Below, in pieces: positions 34,799 to 42,298 of a stretch of DNA of 64,000 nt. The DNA is from Sphingomonadaceae bacterium. Lineage in GTDB: Bacteria > Pseudomonadota > Alphaproteobacteria > Sphingomonadales > Sphingomonadaceae. The notes below the pieces were generated by a model that saw nothing but the letters and a program-made list of their open reading frames with translations, did no database searches and was not told the DNA's origin. The position numbers and the translations under genes are program-made. Location: assembly GCA_030147805.1 (NCBI GenBank), contig JASBUR010000019.1:1-64000 (forward strand), given 5' to 3'. Positions within the stretch are counted from its first letter, which is position 1, and each line of letters starts with the position of its first letter.

Positions 34799-35159
34799 GC
34801 GCGGTGGTGATTAGGTCCGCGATGCTGAGCTTGCCGGATAGCTCCATGTGCTCCTTCGGCTTGCCGTACACGCGGTTGGCGATCTCCTGGTAGAAGTAGA
34901 AGTCGCCCTTGATGGCCTTGGTGATGCCGGCGGCGTGCAGAGCTTCCTCCACCTGCTCCGGCGTCATGTCGTGCTGGCTGGCGATATGCTCGAGCGCTAT
35001 CCAGAACAGGGTGCGGTAGTCGCGCTGGCCCTTCCGGCGACCTTTCGGGTTCCCGCTCTGGCCTTTCTTGAAGGGACGAAGGTTAGCCAAGCGTTTGGCG
35101 AGCGCCGCGTCGGCGGGCTTCTTTTCTTTGCTGTCGTCTCTGCTCTTGGCCGTGGCCAT
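34761..35159 (-). CDS. DUF5681-type protein, probable terminase small subunit
   Basis: 132 aa. The central FKKGQSGNPKGRRKGQRDY motif defines DUF5681, common directly before terminase large subunits in alphaproteobacterial phages. The N-terminus is Lys/Asp-rich and disordered; the C-terminal half is helical (TPEQVEEALHAAGITKAIKG). By synteny it should recognise pac/cos and load the large subunit. Overlaps terL by 38 bp. Confidence 0.75.
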   Translation of the reverse strand: MATAKSRDDSKEKKPADAALAKRLANLRPFKKGQSGNPKGRRKGQRDYRTLFWIALEHIASQHDMTPEQVEEALHAAGITKAIKGDFYFYQEIANRVYGKPKEHMELSGKLSIADLITTAHGKAKSGDRAPR

Positions 35160-35164
35160 AGCTC

Positions 35165-35287
35165 CTAGATGGAGAGTGCGACGAACACTCCGAACAGGAC
35201 CGGAAGCACGATGAAGAAGAACGCCATCGCCTTAAGGGCGTCCTTTCCGGCCTGATTACGAAGCTCGATATAATCCTGCTTATTCAT
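35165..35287 (-). CDS. Tiny membrane protein, 40 aa
   Basis: MNKQDYIELRNQAGKDALKA then a single hydrophobic helix MAFFFIVLPVLFGVFVALSI. The minus strand has GTGCTATAGT just upstream of the start. It overlaps the preceding gene by 8 bp. Function unknown. Confidence 0.5.
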   Translation of the reverse strand: MNKQDYIELRNQAGKDALKAMAFFFIVLPVLFGVFVALSI

Positions 35288-35480
35288 ACGCCTGGACTAT
35301 AGCACGGGCGGCGCTCACGCGCCCGCTGGGGCGGCGGATCGGGCGCGTAGAGCCCGGTATGGATGTGCCCGTCGCTTTCTTGAACCTGCGGCGGTCCCGG
35401 CGCGGCATGGCCATCACATCACCTACGGTTAGGCCCTTCGTCGGCTCTGCTTTCTTCTCACGCTTGAGGAATGGGAACAT
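35280..35480 (-). CDS. Small basic protein, 66 aa
   Basis: MFPFLKREKKAEPTKGLTVG, then an Arg/Lys-rich region (MAMPRRDRRRFKKATG). Very basic and probably nucleic-acid-binding or unstructured. A TATACT box lies about 30 bp upstream on the minus strand. Function unknown. Confidence 0.5.
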   Translation of the reverse strand: MFPFLKREKKAEPTKGLTVGDVMAMPRRDRRRFKKATGTSIPGSTRPIRRPSGRVSAARAIVQAYE

Positions 35481-35549
35481 GGCAATTTCGGTTACTGATG
35501 AGGTCAGTATATGCCCTGCCGATGGTCGCGGCCGGCCGTGTGTTGATAG

Positions 35550-35744
35550 CTAGGTCAACGGATAGCGCGGCAGGAAATCGATAGGGTTCTCGATGGCGAG
35601 CTGGAGAAACCAACGCAGCACGAGAAAGAGGATTGCGCCGAAAACAATCGCGACAATGACCGGCCAAACGTATCGGAAAAACAGGTAGGCGAAGCCTAGC
35701 TCCTGGGCGTTGTCGCCGATGTCGTAGACTTTCTCCTCGTACAT
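35550..35744 (-). CDS. Small single-pass membrane protein, 64 aa
   Basis: Acidic N-terminus (MYEEKVYDIGDNAQELGF) and a long hydrophobic helix (VWPVIVAIVFGAILFLVLRW). TATACT lies 7 bp before the start on the minus strand. It is at the upstream end of the late block; superinfection exclusion or a holin-related role is possible, not shown. Confidence 0.5.
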   Translation of the reverse strand: MYEEKVYDIGDNAQELGFAYLFFRYVWPVIVAIVFGAILFLVLRWFLQLAIENPIDFLPRYPLT

Positions 35745-35748
35745 GCTC

Positions 35749-36177
35749 TCAGTATAGCAAGCCGATCGCGCCGCCGGCTGCCGATAGGCAAATTCCGATG
35801 ACCACTGCGCTTAAGCACCCGGCAGGCTGAACCTTGTTGGCGTGCGCGTCGCGCGCGATGGCGGCGCTGGCGTCCGCCACTTTAGTTCGCACGAAATCGT
35901 CAATTGTCGTGGGCCCTACGCGGTCAACGATAGTGCCCCAGATATGAACCTCGTCTTCGCCTGATTTCCGTTTTACCTGGACGCTGGGTGGGTAACCGAA
36001 ATCCTCGATGTGCACCGCGAAATACCGCGACCCCACTTCGCTATCTGCCAGGGCCTTCCGGATACCAGCGCAAATCCGCTCCAGTATGGGGATTGCTTGC
36101 TCTCGCTCACGCCTTGCTCGCTCAGCAGATGCCAAATCTGCGTTGAGCAGCATTTTTCGTTTGTCATCAATCGACAT
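35749..36177 (-). CDS. Membrane-anchored helical protein, 142 aa
   Basis: N-terminal coiled coil (LASAERARREREQAIPILER), a central alpha/beta domain (YFAVHIEDFGYPPSVQVKRK) and a C-terminal hydrophobic anchor (AGCLSAVVIGICLSAAGGAI). A tail-anchored layout facing the cytoplasm is likely. I do not recognise the family. Confidence 0.55.
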   Translation of the reverse strand: MSIDDKRKMLLNADLASAERARREREQAIPILERICAGIRKALADSEVGSRYFAVHIEDFGYPPSVQVKRKSGEDEVHIWGTIVDRVGPTTIDDFVRTKVADASAAIARDAHANKVQPAGCLSAVVIGICLSAAGGAIGLLY

Positions 36178-36224
36178 GGCTACCTCACGATTGGCGGGCC
36201 ATCATTGCTCAAACCAATGCACAT

Positions 36225-36254
36225 AAAAACCCCGCGCCAGAGTCCGGCGCGGGG
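36225..36254 (-). terminator. Terminator after the DUF932 gene
   Basis: Perfect 9-bp stem CCCCGCGCC/GGCGCGGGG with loop AGAGTCC. On the minus strand it is followed by GTTTTTAT. It ends the transcript of the 36274-37005 gene and separates it from the late block. Confidence 0.85.
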
Positions 36255-36273
36255 AGATAAGGATCACCTCCTT

Positions 36274-37005
36274 TCAGTTGGCGAACTCGAGGAGCTTGGG
36301 CTCGCACAGGCCGTCGATGACCTGGTGCAAGTCGCGGGTCGCGGCGGGGTTCTCCGCCACGCGCCCGTTGAGCGCGAACGTCGTGGCATTGAACAGGCGC
36401 CACGCCGTCTGGTCGCCCCAATCGTGCGGCGGCTCCTCGTAGGCTTGAAGCACGTCGGCAATCCGGGTGAGGTTGATGACGCCGCGGCGGTAGCAGCGCA
36501 TGATCGCATCATGCACCTGCGTCTCGCTGAGTGGCGTCGCCCGGTAGGCGTCGAACGTGTGGGCCTGGAGCCGGCGCTGATCGCGCAGGGGCTCCATCAC
36601 CTCGGCCACGAGGCCGGGGAGGTCGCGCTTGGCGTTCGCCGTGTGCTTGCGCCGGATGACATGATCGCCGTTGAAGGCGAGGTTGTCGCAGACGAACACG
36701 CGGCTGCCGAAGCTGATGCCGATCGGGAAGCGCTTGTCGTGGCTGTTCCGCAAGCCGACGGTATCGGTGTAGTCGCCGTACTCGCTGCGAAGCGACAGGA
36801 CGCCAAAGAACCGGGCGCCGTCGGGGGTCACGCCGTAATCCTCGCTGACGATCTCGTGGCCGTAGAAGCCAAGCGAGTATTTCACCATGTCCACCACCGC
36901 GTTGTGCGCGATTGGGACGTGCGTATCGGTAGCCTGGGGCATCGGCAGCTCACGCAGCCGTGCATAATCGACGGGCTCCGCGCCCGCATGAAGCATCAAC
37001 GTCAT
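36274..37005 (-). CDS. DUF932-family phage protein
   Basis: 243 aa. Shows the DUF932 features: VPIAHNAVVDMVKYSLGFYG, FGVLSLRSEYGDYTDTVGLR-NSHDKRFPIGI and SRVFVCDNLAFNGDHVIRRK. DUF932 proteins occur widely in phages and plasmids and are sometimes annotated as LGT or Gp-like proteins, but their biochemical role is not known to me. A good GAGGAGAGG ribosome-binding site lies 5 bp before the ATG at 37005, which decides the start. Monocistronic between two terminators, with a GGTACACT box upstream. Confidence 0.8.
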   Translation of the reverse strand: MTLMLHAGAEPVDYARLRELPMPQATDTHVPIAHNAVVDMVKYSLGFYGHEIVSEDYGVTPDGARFFGVLSLRSEYGDYTDTVGLRNSHDKRFPIGISFGSRVFVCDNLAFNGDHVIRRKHTANAKRDLPGLVAEVMEPLRDQRRLQAHTFDAYRATPLSETQVHDAIMRCYRRGVINLTRIADVLQAYEEPPHDWGDQTAWRLFNATTFALNGRVAENPAATRDLHQVIDGLCEPKLLEFAN

Positions 37006-37087
37006 CGAACCTCTCCTCAGTGACAAAGGGCAGACTGAGGAAAGTGTACCGCGCCGGTAGAACGCCGACTGGCGAAGGGGTGGATAA

Positions 37088-37115
37088 GAAAAGCCCCGCT
37101 GATTAAGGCGGGGCT
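37088..37115 (-). terminator. Terminator after the 102-aa gene
   Basis: Stem AGCCCCGC/GCGGGGCT (37092-37099 and 37108-37115), followed on the minus strand by TTTTCTTA. It ends the 37139-37447 gene and insulates the DUF932 gene. Confidence 0.8.
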
Positions 37116-37138
37116 AGGTGCAGGAAATAGACGCCGTG

Positions 37139-37447
37139 CTATGCGGTCTTGCGCGCTCCCTCAACCTCGCAAACCTTCTCGAGCGCCTGCGCCAGGTACG
37201 CCTCGTACTCGGCATATTTGATGGCCAGCCGGTTGACCGCGGCGGCCTTCTCTGGAGCGGTATGGGCGAGCCGGACGTCCCTCAGCAGCATCTCCAGCGC
37301 CCATGCCTGGTCGGACATGACGCGGGCGCACGCTGCAAGATCGCGAGCGAGCTTGGATGCCGCATGAAAGACGGGCGGCTTGGGGGCGGTGCCCCATCCG
37401 GCCCCGTAATTGAAGCCTCGCGAGCGCGGGTCGATAATCTGGTTCAC
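37139..37447 (-). CDS. Hypothetical phage protein, 102 aa, GTG start
   Basis: Begins VNQIIDPRSRGFNYGAGWGT and is helical after residue 30 (ASKLARDLAACARVMSDQAW; AIKYAEYEAYLAQALEKV). The GTG at 37447 has AGAGGAGG 6 bp upstream, a much better start than the ATG at 37513. It has its own terminator. Function unknown. Confidence 0.6.
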   Translation of the reverse strand: MNQIIDPRSRGFNYGAGWGTAPKPPVFHAASKLARDLAACARVMSDQAWALEMLLRDVRLAHTAPEKAAAVNRLAIKYAEYEAYLAQALEKVCEVEGARKTA

Positions 37448-37624
37448 TGTTGCCTCCTCTGTTTGGCAACAGCTCCGATATGCCTGATCTAAGCGCCCGT
37501 CACAGGTCGGCATGAAGCGCGGTGAAGCACCGTGGCCGCAATGCGCAGCTATGAGCAGCCCAACTTTATTTCACGAAAGCGATCGGATCTCAGCCGACGT
37601 CACCGCGCAAAAGGATTTAGAGTA

Positions 37625-37649
37625 AGCCCCCGACAGATTGCCGGGGGCT
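37625..37649. terminator. Second hairpin terminator, possible small-RNA end
   Basis: Stem AGCCCCCG/CGGGGGCT with an ACAGATTG loop region; minus-strand readout continues TTACTCTAAATCC, only weakly T-rich. Nearly the same stem as at 37791-37815. Confidence 0.55.
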
Positions 37650-37787
37650 GAGGTTTGGCTCGTGATCCGCCCCGCGTCCCATTGTTGGTGGGATTATACG
37701 GGCTGGTGCGCCTACCGGTTCATTAGGCCGGTGGGGAGTAGCGCACGAGACGCGCTAGAGCCGTGGCCTCTCAAATCCTACCACAAT

Positions 37788-37815
37788 GAAAGCCCCCGAC
37801 GCTTGGCCGGGGGCT
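37788..37815 (-). terminator. Terminator after the primase-like gene
   Basis: Stem AGCCCCCG/CGGGGGCT followed on the minus strand by TTTCATTG, 6 bp after the primase-like stop codon. Confidence 0.75.
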
Positions 37816-37820
37816 TGAGG

Positions 37821-38420
37821 TCATGCGCGCTTCTTTTGGAAGGGCACGATGTTGTTGGTCTGGAAGTCGGCCGGGATGTAGGTGAGTTCCTGCACCCCAA
37901 GGTAGCCGAGCAGCACGCCCCGCTCGTCCCGGAAAGGGACCGCGACGGAACCGCGAACGACGCCGCGGGGAGCGTAGCCGACTCCGTACGTCTTGCACCA
38001 CTCAGGGTCGAAGCCGATGGCAACGACGGCCTCATGGTCGGGCTCCAGGTAGCTAAGGGGAGACAGCTTACTGCCCGCCTCCCCCTCGCCCTCTGGAACT
38101 GTACTCCTCGTACTGTTTCTGGTACGGGTACTAGGTACTTGTACAATTCCGGCGCGCTCAGCGAGCTCCTGCGCCGCTTGCTTCACCCCAAGGTTGAGGA
38201 CGTGCGCTGCGAGCGCGATCACGTCGCCTCCCTTGTGATCCGAAAAGCAGTAGAAGCCGCGGCCGTCGGTGATGACGAGCGCTCGCTCATTCGAGCCTTT
38301 GCAGGTCGGGCAGAACCCGCGCCACTGGTTGCCGGATTGCCGGAGTTTTAGATCGAGCAACTCGATCGCATCGGAAAAGCTGACCGCCTCTTTCACGGCG
38401 GCGAAGTCTACGAACGCCAT
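37821..38420 (-). CDS. CHC2 zinc-finger primase fragment
   Basis: 199 aa. The N-terminal part is a DnaG-type zinc-binding domain: FCPTCKGSNERALVIT, then GRGFYCFSDHKGGDVIALAA with Cys/Cys/Cys/His ligands and AAQELAERAGI. The C-terminal part (GVGYAPRGVVRGSVAVPFRD, ERGVLLGYLG) resembles the start of the RNA polymerase domain of primases. There is no TOPRIM domain, so this is not a complete primase; it could bind priming sites or act with the host DnaG. GGAGG lies 5 bp before the ATG at 38420. Confidence 0.8.
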   Translation of the reverse strand: MAFVDFAAVKEAVSFSDAIELLDLKLRQSGNQWRGFCPTCKGSNERALVITDGRGFYCFSDHKGGDVIALAAHVLNLGVKQAAQELAERAGIVQVPSTRTRNSTRSTVPEGEGEAGSKLSPLSYLEPDHEAVVAIGFDPEWCKTYGVGYAPRGVVRGSVAVPFRDERGVLLGYLGVQELTYIPADFQTNNIVPFQKKRA

Positions 38421-38533
38421 GACAGCCTCCATCAAAGAGCTAGGACTGCCTCCAGTGTACCATCGCTATCCCCACCCTGCCGGGGCGGGGTGCATATCTC
38501 GTGCTTGAATTGAGGGTGGAAAGGAGGCCCATC

Positions 38534-38719
38534 ATGGCCAGTGGAAACCGCCCCCACTTCGGGGTTTTTGTCTCCCGCAAGGGAGCCGACGACAAGAACT
38601 TTTACACGCGCGTCGGCTCCGCCTGGGAAGTGTCGAACGGCGGCATCAGTATCAAGCTCGAGCCGAACATCGCGATCTCCGGCGAATGCGTCCTATTCCC
38701 GCCGAAGGACGACGAATAA
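38534..38719 (+). CDS. Small plus-strand protein, 61 aa
   Basis: MASGNRPHFGVFVSRKGADD then KNFYTRVGSAWEVSNGGISI, a compact all-beta protein ending FPPKDDE. The pattern (aromatic-xIG-xAW...DGG...L...P..G...L.P) resembles small proteins frequent beside conjugation and plasmid genes in alphaproteobacteria. AAGGAGG 6 bp upstream fixes the start. It is alone on the plus strand with its own terminator, which suggests an independent accessory or anti-defence gene. Confidence 0.65.
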   Translation: MASGNRPHFGVFVSRKGADDKNFYTRVGSAWEVSNGGISIKLEPNIAISGECVLFPPKDDE

Positions 38720-38722
38720 TGC

Positions 38723-38752
38723 ACACCCCTCGCGATGGCGAGGGGTGTTTCT
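38723..38752 (+). terminator. Terminator of the 61-aa gene
   Basis: Perfect 11-bp stem ACACCCCTCGC/GCGAGGGGTGT with a GATG loop, followed by TTCTT. Confidence 0.85.
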
Positions 38753-38832
38753 TGCTATGCTGAAGGTGAGCGATGGACACGCATCGTTCGGTCATAACTG
38801 CGCGTGAGCCGCCTTTCGGGGCGGTTCGTGCG

Positions 38833-39807
38833 TTACGGCCGATCGATGCGCTTGGTCCCCACGGGCGTTATCCAGGGCTCCTCGAATAGCTCGATGAGGA
38901 GTTGCTTCGGCACTCGCCAGTTGGCACCGAACGCCGGCGCGGTAGCGAACGCGAATGCGTCGAGGAAGTCGCCGTGCTTCCCAACGTACTCGATGAGGTT
39001 GCTGGCGTGCGTGCCGTTGGTGGTGACGGTGAGAACCGAGAGGTTTGGGATGCCCCACCACGACTGGTAGCGCTTAGTCTCGATGACCTGGACGTAGCCA
39101 CCGACCTTGGAGCCGTAGCTGGTCTGCGCGAGGTTCTTGCGCTCGATGCTCTCGGTGTTGCGGTCGATCTCCACCGCCATAAATCTGAACTTCTCGCGCC
39201 CGCCCTCCGACGGGTAGGCGAGGCCGAAAAGGTCGTCCGGGGTGAGTGTCTTTCGGTCCAGTCCCCTGAGTGGAACGGACATTGGGCTATCGCTGTCGCG
39301 ACAGGCACCGGCCTTCTGGTGCGTGAGAATCTCTTCCCTGCTGACGTACCGGACGCCGGCTCGCTTAGCGGCGATCTCAAGCGACGCGCCCACGCAAGCC
39401 CCCATGAGCTGATGGAGGAAAGGATCGGTGCGCTTGGGTGAGAACTTGCCCAAGGTGCCGCGCTCCATGAGCGCTACCCGCGCCCGCGGTGCGAGGTCGT
39501 AAACAACGTGCTGGTAGCGCGCCTCGAAGCCCTCGAACTGACGAGGCGGCCGGGTGAGATAGCTCCCGCCTTTGTCGCCGTTATAAAGCTCGGTGAGCCG
39601 GTGTTGGAAATAGGCGTAGTCCTTTCGGACGTGGCGGACAAACTCGAACAAGTAGTGCGTCGGCAGCGGCCCGTGCCGGTCGATGGCCTCGAACACGAGG
39701 AAGTCAGCCTCGGTGAGCTGAAGGTGATCCGGGGCCTTAGTGTGGCGCGTATCGCGATTAGGCGGGGCGTGCCGCAGGCGGCGTGCGAGTCCGTCGAGGT
39801 TCGTCAT
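38833..39807 (-). CDS. Replic_Relax-like winged-helix protein
   Basis: 324 aa from the ATG at 39807; an upstream GTG at 39897 would add 30 low-complexity residues. The N-terminal region reads LQLTEADFLVFEAIDRHGPL, then helices and RLTELYNGDKGGSYLTRPP, the winged-helix signature of the plasmid replication-relaxation family. The C-terminal half contains RFMAVEIDRNTESIERKNLA and KVGGYVQVIETKRYQSWWGI, with the E...D/E...ExK pattern reminiscent of a restriction-like nuclease core. In plasmids and integrative elements such genes sit beside TraG/VirD4-type ATPases, as here. A role in initiation, relaxation or regulation is inferred. Confidence 0.7.
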   Translation of the reverse strand: MTNLDGLARRLRHAPPNRDTRHTKAPDHLQLTEADFLVFEAIDRHGPLPTHYLFEFVRHVRKDYAYFQHRLTELYNGDKGGSYLTRPPRQFEGFEARYQHVVYDLAPRARVALMERGTLGKFSPKRTDPFLHQLMGACVGASLEIAAKRAGVRYVSREEILTHQKAGACRDSDSPMSVPLRGLDRKTLTPDDLFGLAYPSEGGREKFRFMAVEIDRNTESIERKNLAQTSYGSKVGGYVQVIETKRYQSWWGIPNLSVLTVTTNGTHASNLIEYVGKHGDFLDAFAFATAPAFGANWRVPKQLLIELFEEPWITPVGTKRIDRP

Positions 39808-39906
39808 GTGTGGGGAAGTACAAAGCCGTCGGGCGGCTGTAACCGTTCGCCATGATGCCGCATGGTCGGCATGAGGCGCTACGGGCGGTATGAGCACCCT
39901 AAAATA

Positions 39907-41889
39907 TTACCATCCCTCGGAAACGTCCTCGGCTGATCGCCGCTTTTGCTGCCGTTTTGCTGGCTTTTCCTCGGGCCACGGCGCTTCGCTGGGCCGGCTC
40001 GAGTCTCGTCGCGCCTCGGGCGGAAGCGACACCTTCGCGCGGTTTGCTTCTAGCAATTCTCTGTATAGCTCGGATGAAAGCTGGGGCACGTCGTTCACTG
40101 GTTCGATCGGAATCGACACCGCTTGCGGGGTGACGTTGCGGATATGCGCCGCGAACTGGAGCCGCGGTTGCGAATGGATAAAGTCGGCGGTCGTCCGCAT
40201 CTCCCTCGCCATCGCACTCGCGTCGCTAGCGGAGACCCCCGACACAAATTTGATGCCGGTGTTGGCCGCAAGCGAAGCGCGAAGCCCATGTGTCGCTTGG
40301 TCGAGGTATTGATGGCTAAGGACGATGCCGCAACGGTATTTCCGTGCCTCGTTGAGGAAGTCGTCGATATTGCTGTCGAAGTAGGATGCAGCCTCGTCGA
40401 TGAACAGAAACGTGGCCTTGCGCTGCTCCTCGGGAATGGCAGCGCGCTCGAGGATCGCTTGGAGCGTGAGTGATATGAAAATGCGGCCGAACGTTGAGCT
40501 GCCGCCTTTCAGGAAGTCTTTAGCCGTGTCTACAAGGATGATGCTGCCGCGGTTCAGTTCGCTGAACAGGTCCACCTTCGTCTCGGGGCTGGTGAACAGT
40601 CGCGCCAGCGTGGGGTTCTCCAAAATGGACTGGAGGCGGTAGCGTATCTGCTCCTTGGTCTGCTGGAAGTTCTTGCCCATGAAGTCGCGCATGAAAAACT
40701 CGCGCGGGATTTCGGGTAGCATGCCGATCGCAGTGCCATAGGGCTGCGGATCATTCATCAAATTGAGCATGTCTAGGACGGTGGCGTTGCGCCCCATTGC
40801 TTCCGGAAGCGTGAGCATGAGTCGCGCAACATAGCGGAAAAAGACGCCCTGTTTAGCGGTGAGGTCAGCGCCCAAGAGGCCAGAAAACAGGTAGTCGAAC
40901 GTCTCGATGACGGATGCCGTCACCTGTTCACGCATCGCGTCGTCGTAGCCTTTCATGCGCTCCTGGTTGAGTGCGAACACGTTGAGCGCTGGCGGGTGAT
41001 CGATGTCCCTTGGGTCGATGAGAACTAGACGGTCGGTGATGCCGGTGTCGGCACGGGTCAGCTTGCGCACGAGATCTCCGTGCGGGTCAATAAGTACGAT
41101 TGAAGGCGGGTCGTCGCTTTGGATGTCGTGATGGATAATGCGCTCGATGAGCGTCGTCTTGCCGGCGCCGGTGCCGCCAACGACGTGCATATGATTGAAC
41201 CGATCCTCGTGAGTGAGCTTCAGGGGGACAGGCGATGCAAAGAGCGGCTCTAAAGGCGTCTTGTGCAGATACGTCTCGTTCACCTCCTCGAGCGTGAGGC
41301 GGCTATCCAAGGCGTGAATAAGCCGGCCCGGCTTATACGGATCGCACCCGGACGCTCGGCAAACATTGACATGAAGTTGCCACCCCAGATCAGTAAATAG
41401 GCCGCGCTCCGCATACTCGTCAGCCACGACTGATTTGAATAGTCGGCTGATGAGCTTCTTGGCATCCGGCACGGTATAGATGAAGGGCACCGTGAATGGC
41501 GACGGCGCTTTGGCCTTAGGCAGCGCTTGGGCTATCGGCACAAAAAAGCCGACGATGAGCTCCTCCAAGAGCTCCTGCCCGTCGCGCGTCTTACGGTTCC
41601 AAGTCACGAGCTGCTTACGAAGGTTGACCTTTTCCGCAAGCGTTAGCTTCTCAAAATGCGGCCGTTGGAACACACGCTCCATCCGCGCGATGCCGCGGAT
41701 GGCGGCCCGCATCGGTTCGGATAGCTCGCGATCGAGGACTTCCAGGTATGCGTCTACGATCCGCTCTGCCGCGGCCTCGTCAGGAAATGGCGAGCGAACT
41801 ATCGCATCGTAGAGCTCAATGAGTTCGCGGGTCTCTTTCTCGGCCGCTGTCTCTGGCGGTGGACCGAAAAGGAAGTCAAAAAAGCCCAT
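39907..41889 (-). CDS. VirD4/TraG-like type IV coupling ATPase, soluble form
   Basis: 660 aa. The HerA/FtsK-fold ATPase core has Walker A GGTGAGKTT (238-246), the IVLIDPHGD motif (264-272), Walker B FLFIDEA (494-500), and CGIVLSHQYLDQ with the arginine-finger region NTGIKFVSG. The first 230 residues are helical and soluble; no membrane anchor is visible, unlike classical coupling proteins. The C-terminus is a charged disordered tail (EEKPAKRQQKRRS). It is separate from the phage terminase at 33431. Start ATG shares a base with the upstream stop (TAATG), so it is coupled to the 125-aa gene. No relaxase or mating-channel genes are present. Confidence 0.85.
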   Translation of the reverse strand: MGFFDFLFGPPPETAAEKETRELIELYDAIVRSPFPDEAAAERIVDAYLEVLDRELSEPMRAAIRGIARMERVFQRPHFEKLTLAEKVNLRKQLVTWNRKTRDGQELLEELIVGFFVPIAQALPKAKAPSPFTVPFIYTVPDAKKLISRLFKSVVADEYAERGLFTDLGWQLHVNVCRASGCDPYKPGRLIHALDSRLTLEEVNETYLHKTPLEPLFASPVPLKLTHEDRFNHMHVVGGTGAGKTTLIERIIHHDIQSDDPPSIVLIDPHGDLVRKLTRADTGITDRLVLIDPRDIDHPPALNVFALNQERMKGYDDAMREQVTASVIETFDYLFSGLLGADLTAKQGVFFRYVARLMLTLPEAMGRNATVLDMLNLMNDPQPYGTAIGMLPEIPREFFMRDFMGKNFQQTKEQIRYRLQSILENPTLARLFTSPETKVDLFSELNRGSIILVDTAKDFLKGGSSTFGRIFISLTLQAILERAAIPEEQRKATFLFIDEAASYFDSNIDDFLNEARKYRCGIVLSHQYLDQATHGLRASLAANTGIKFVSGVSASDASAMAREMRTTADFIHSQPRLQFAAHIRNVTPQAVSIPIEPVNDVPQLSSELYRELLEANRAKVSLPPEARRDSSRPSEAPWPEEKPAKRQQKRRSAEDVSEGW

Positions 41890-42266
41890 TACGCTACGAG
41901 CTTGTGGCCATCCGCAGAGATTTCAAACACCTGGGTCCGGCCGCTGAAGGTCTCATATAGACCGCATGTCTGGAGGGCTTCCTCAGCCGCTCGGATCAGC
42001 AAGTTCTCGCACTCCACAAGCGGCGACGCTTTTTCCGCTTCCAGCGTCACGCCTCGCACGAATTGATCGAGCGTCTTGTTGCGCATCGGATGATCGCCAT
42101 CCAGATCGGCCCCGGTCGCTGTCTCAATGTAAACATTCAGCCAGCCGTACTTGGTGAGCAAGTCGCGCTCGGCATCGGTGAGCTGGAGCGTCACTGCAAG
42201 GGTGAAAATTGGCCGGCTGCGGATCATACCGGTAGTGCCGGTGCCGCGAACAAATTGAACCTGCAT
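41889..42266 (-). CDS. Hypothetical protein upstream of the coupling ATPase, 125 aa
   Basis: Beta-rich N-terminus (FTLAVTLQLTDAERDLLTKY) and helical centre (ENLLIRAAEEALQTCGLYET). GGGGGAGGTAC precedes the ATG by 6 bp, a strong ribosome-binding site. Translationally coupled to the ATPase gene. I do not recognise the fold; an adaptor for the ATPase is a reasonable guess. Confidence 0.6.
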   Translation of the reverse strand: MQVQFVRGTGTTGMIRSRPIFTLAVTLQLTDAERDLLTKYGWLNVYIETATGADLDGDHPMRNKTLDQFVRGVTLEAEKASPLVECENLLIRAAEEALQTCGLYETFSGRTQVFEISADGHKLVA

Positions 42267-42298
42267 GATAGTACCTCCCCCTATTTGGGAAGGTCCAT

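Larger units (their letters stand above)
37448..37820. other. Gene-poor stretch with two terminators
   Basis: About 370 bp with no convincing gene. It holds two near-identical hairpins (AGCCCCCG/CGGGGGCT at 37625-37649 and 37791-37815). The 140 bp between them contain several short dyads (for example ACCGG...CCGGT around 37714-37733) and a minus-strand TATAAT at about 37693. This would be compatible with a small terminated RNA, but no known RNA family is recognisable. Confidence 0.4.

Noticed and set aside
39907-41889. Coupling ATPase as the phage terminase
   Set aside because: A complete terminase large subunit with nuclease domain is at 33431-34798; this protein has the HerA/VirD4 motif order and no nuclease domain.
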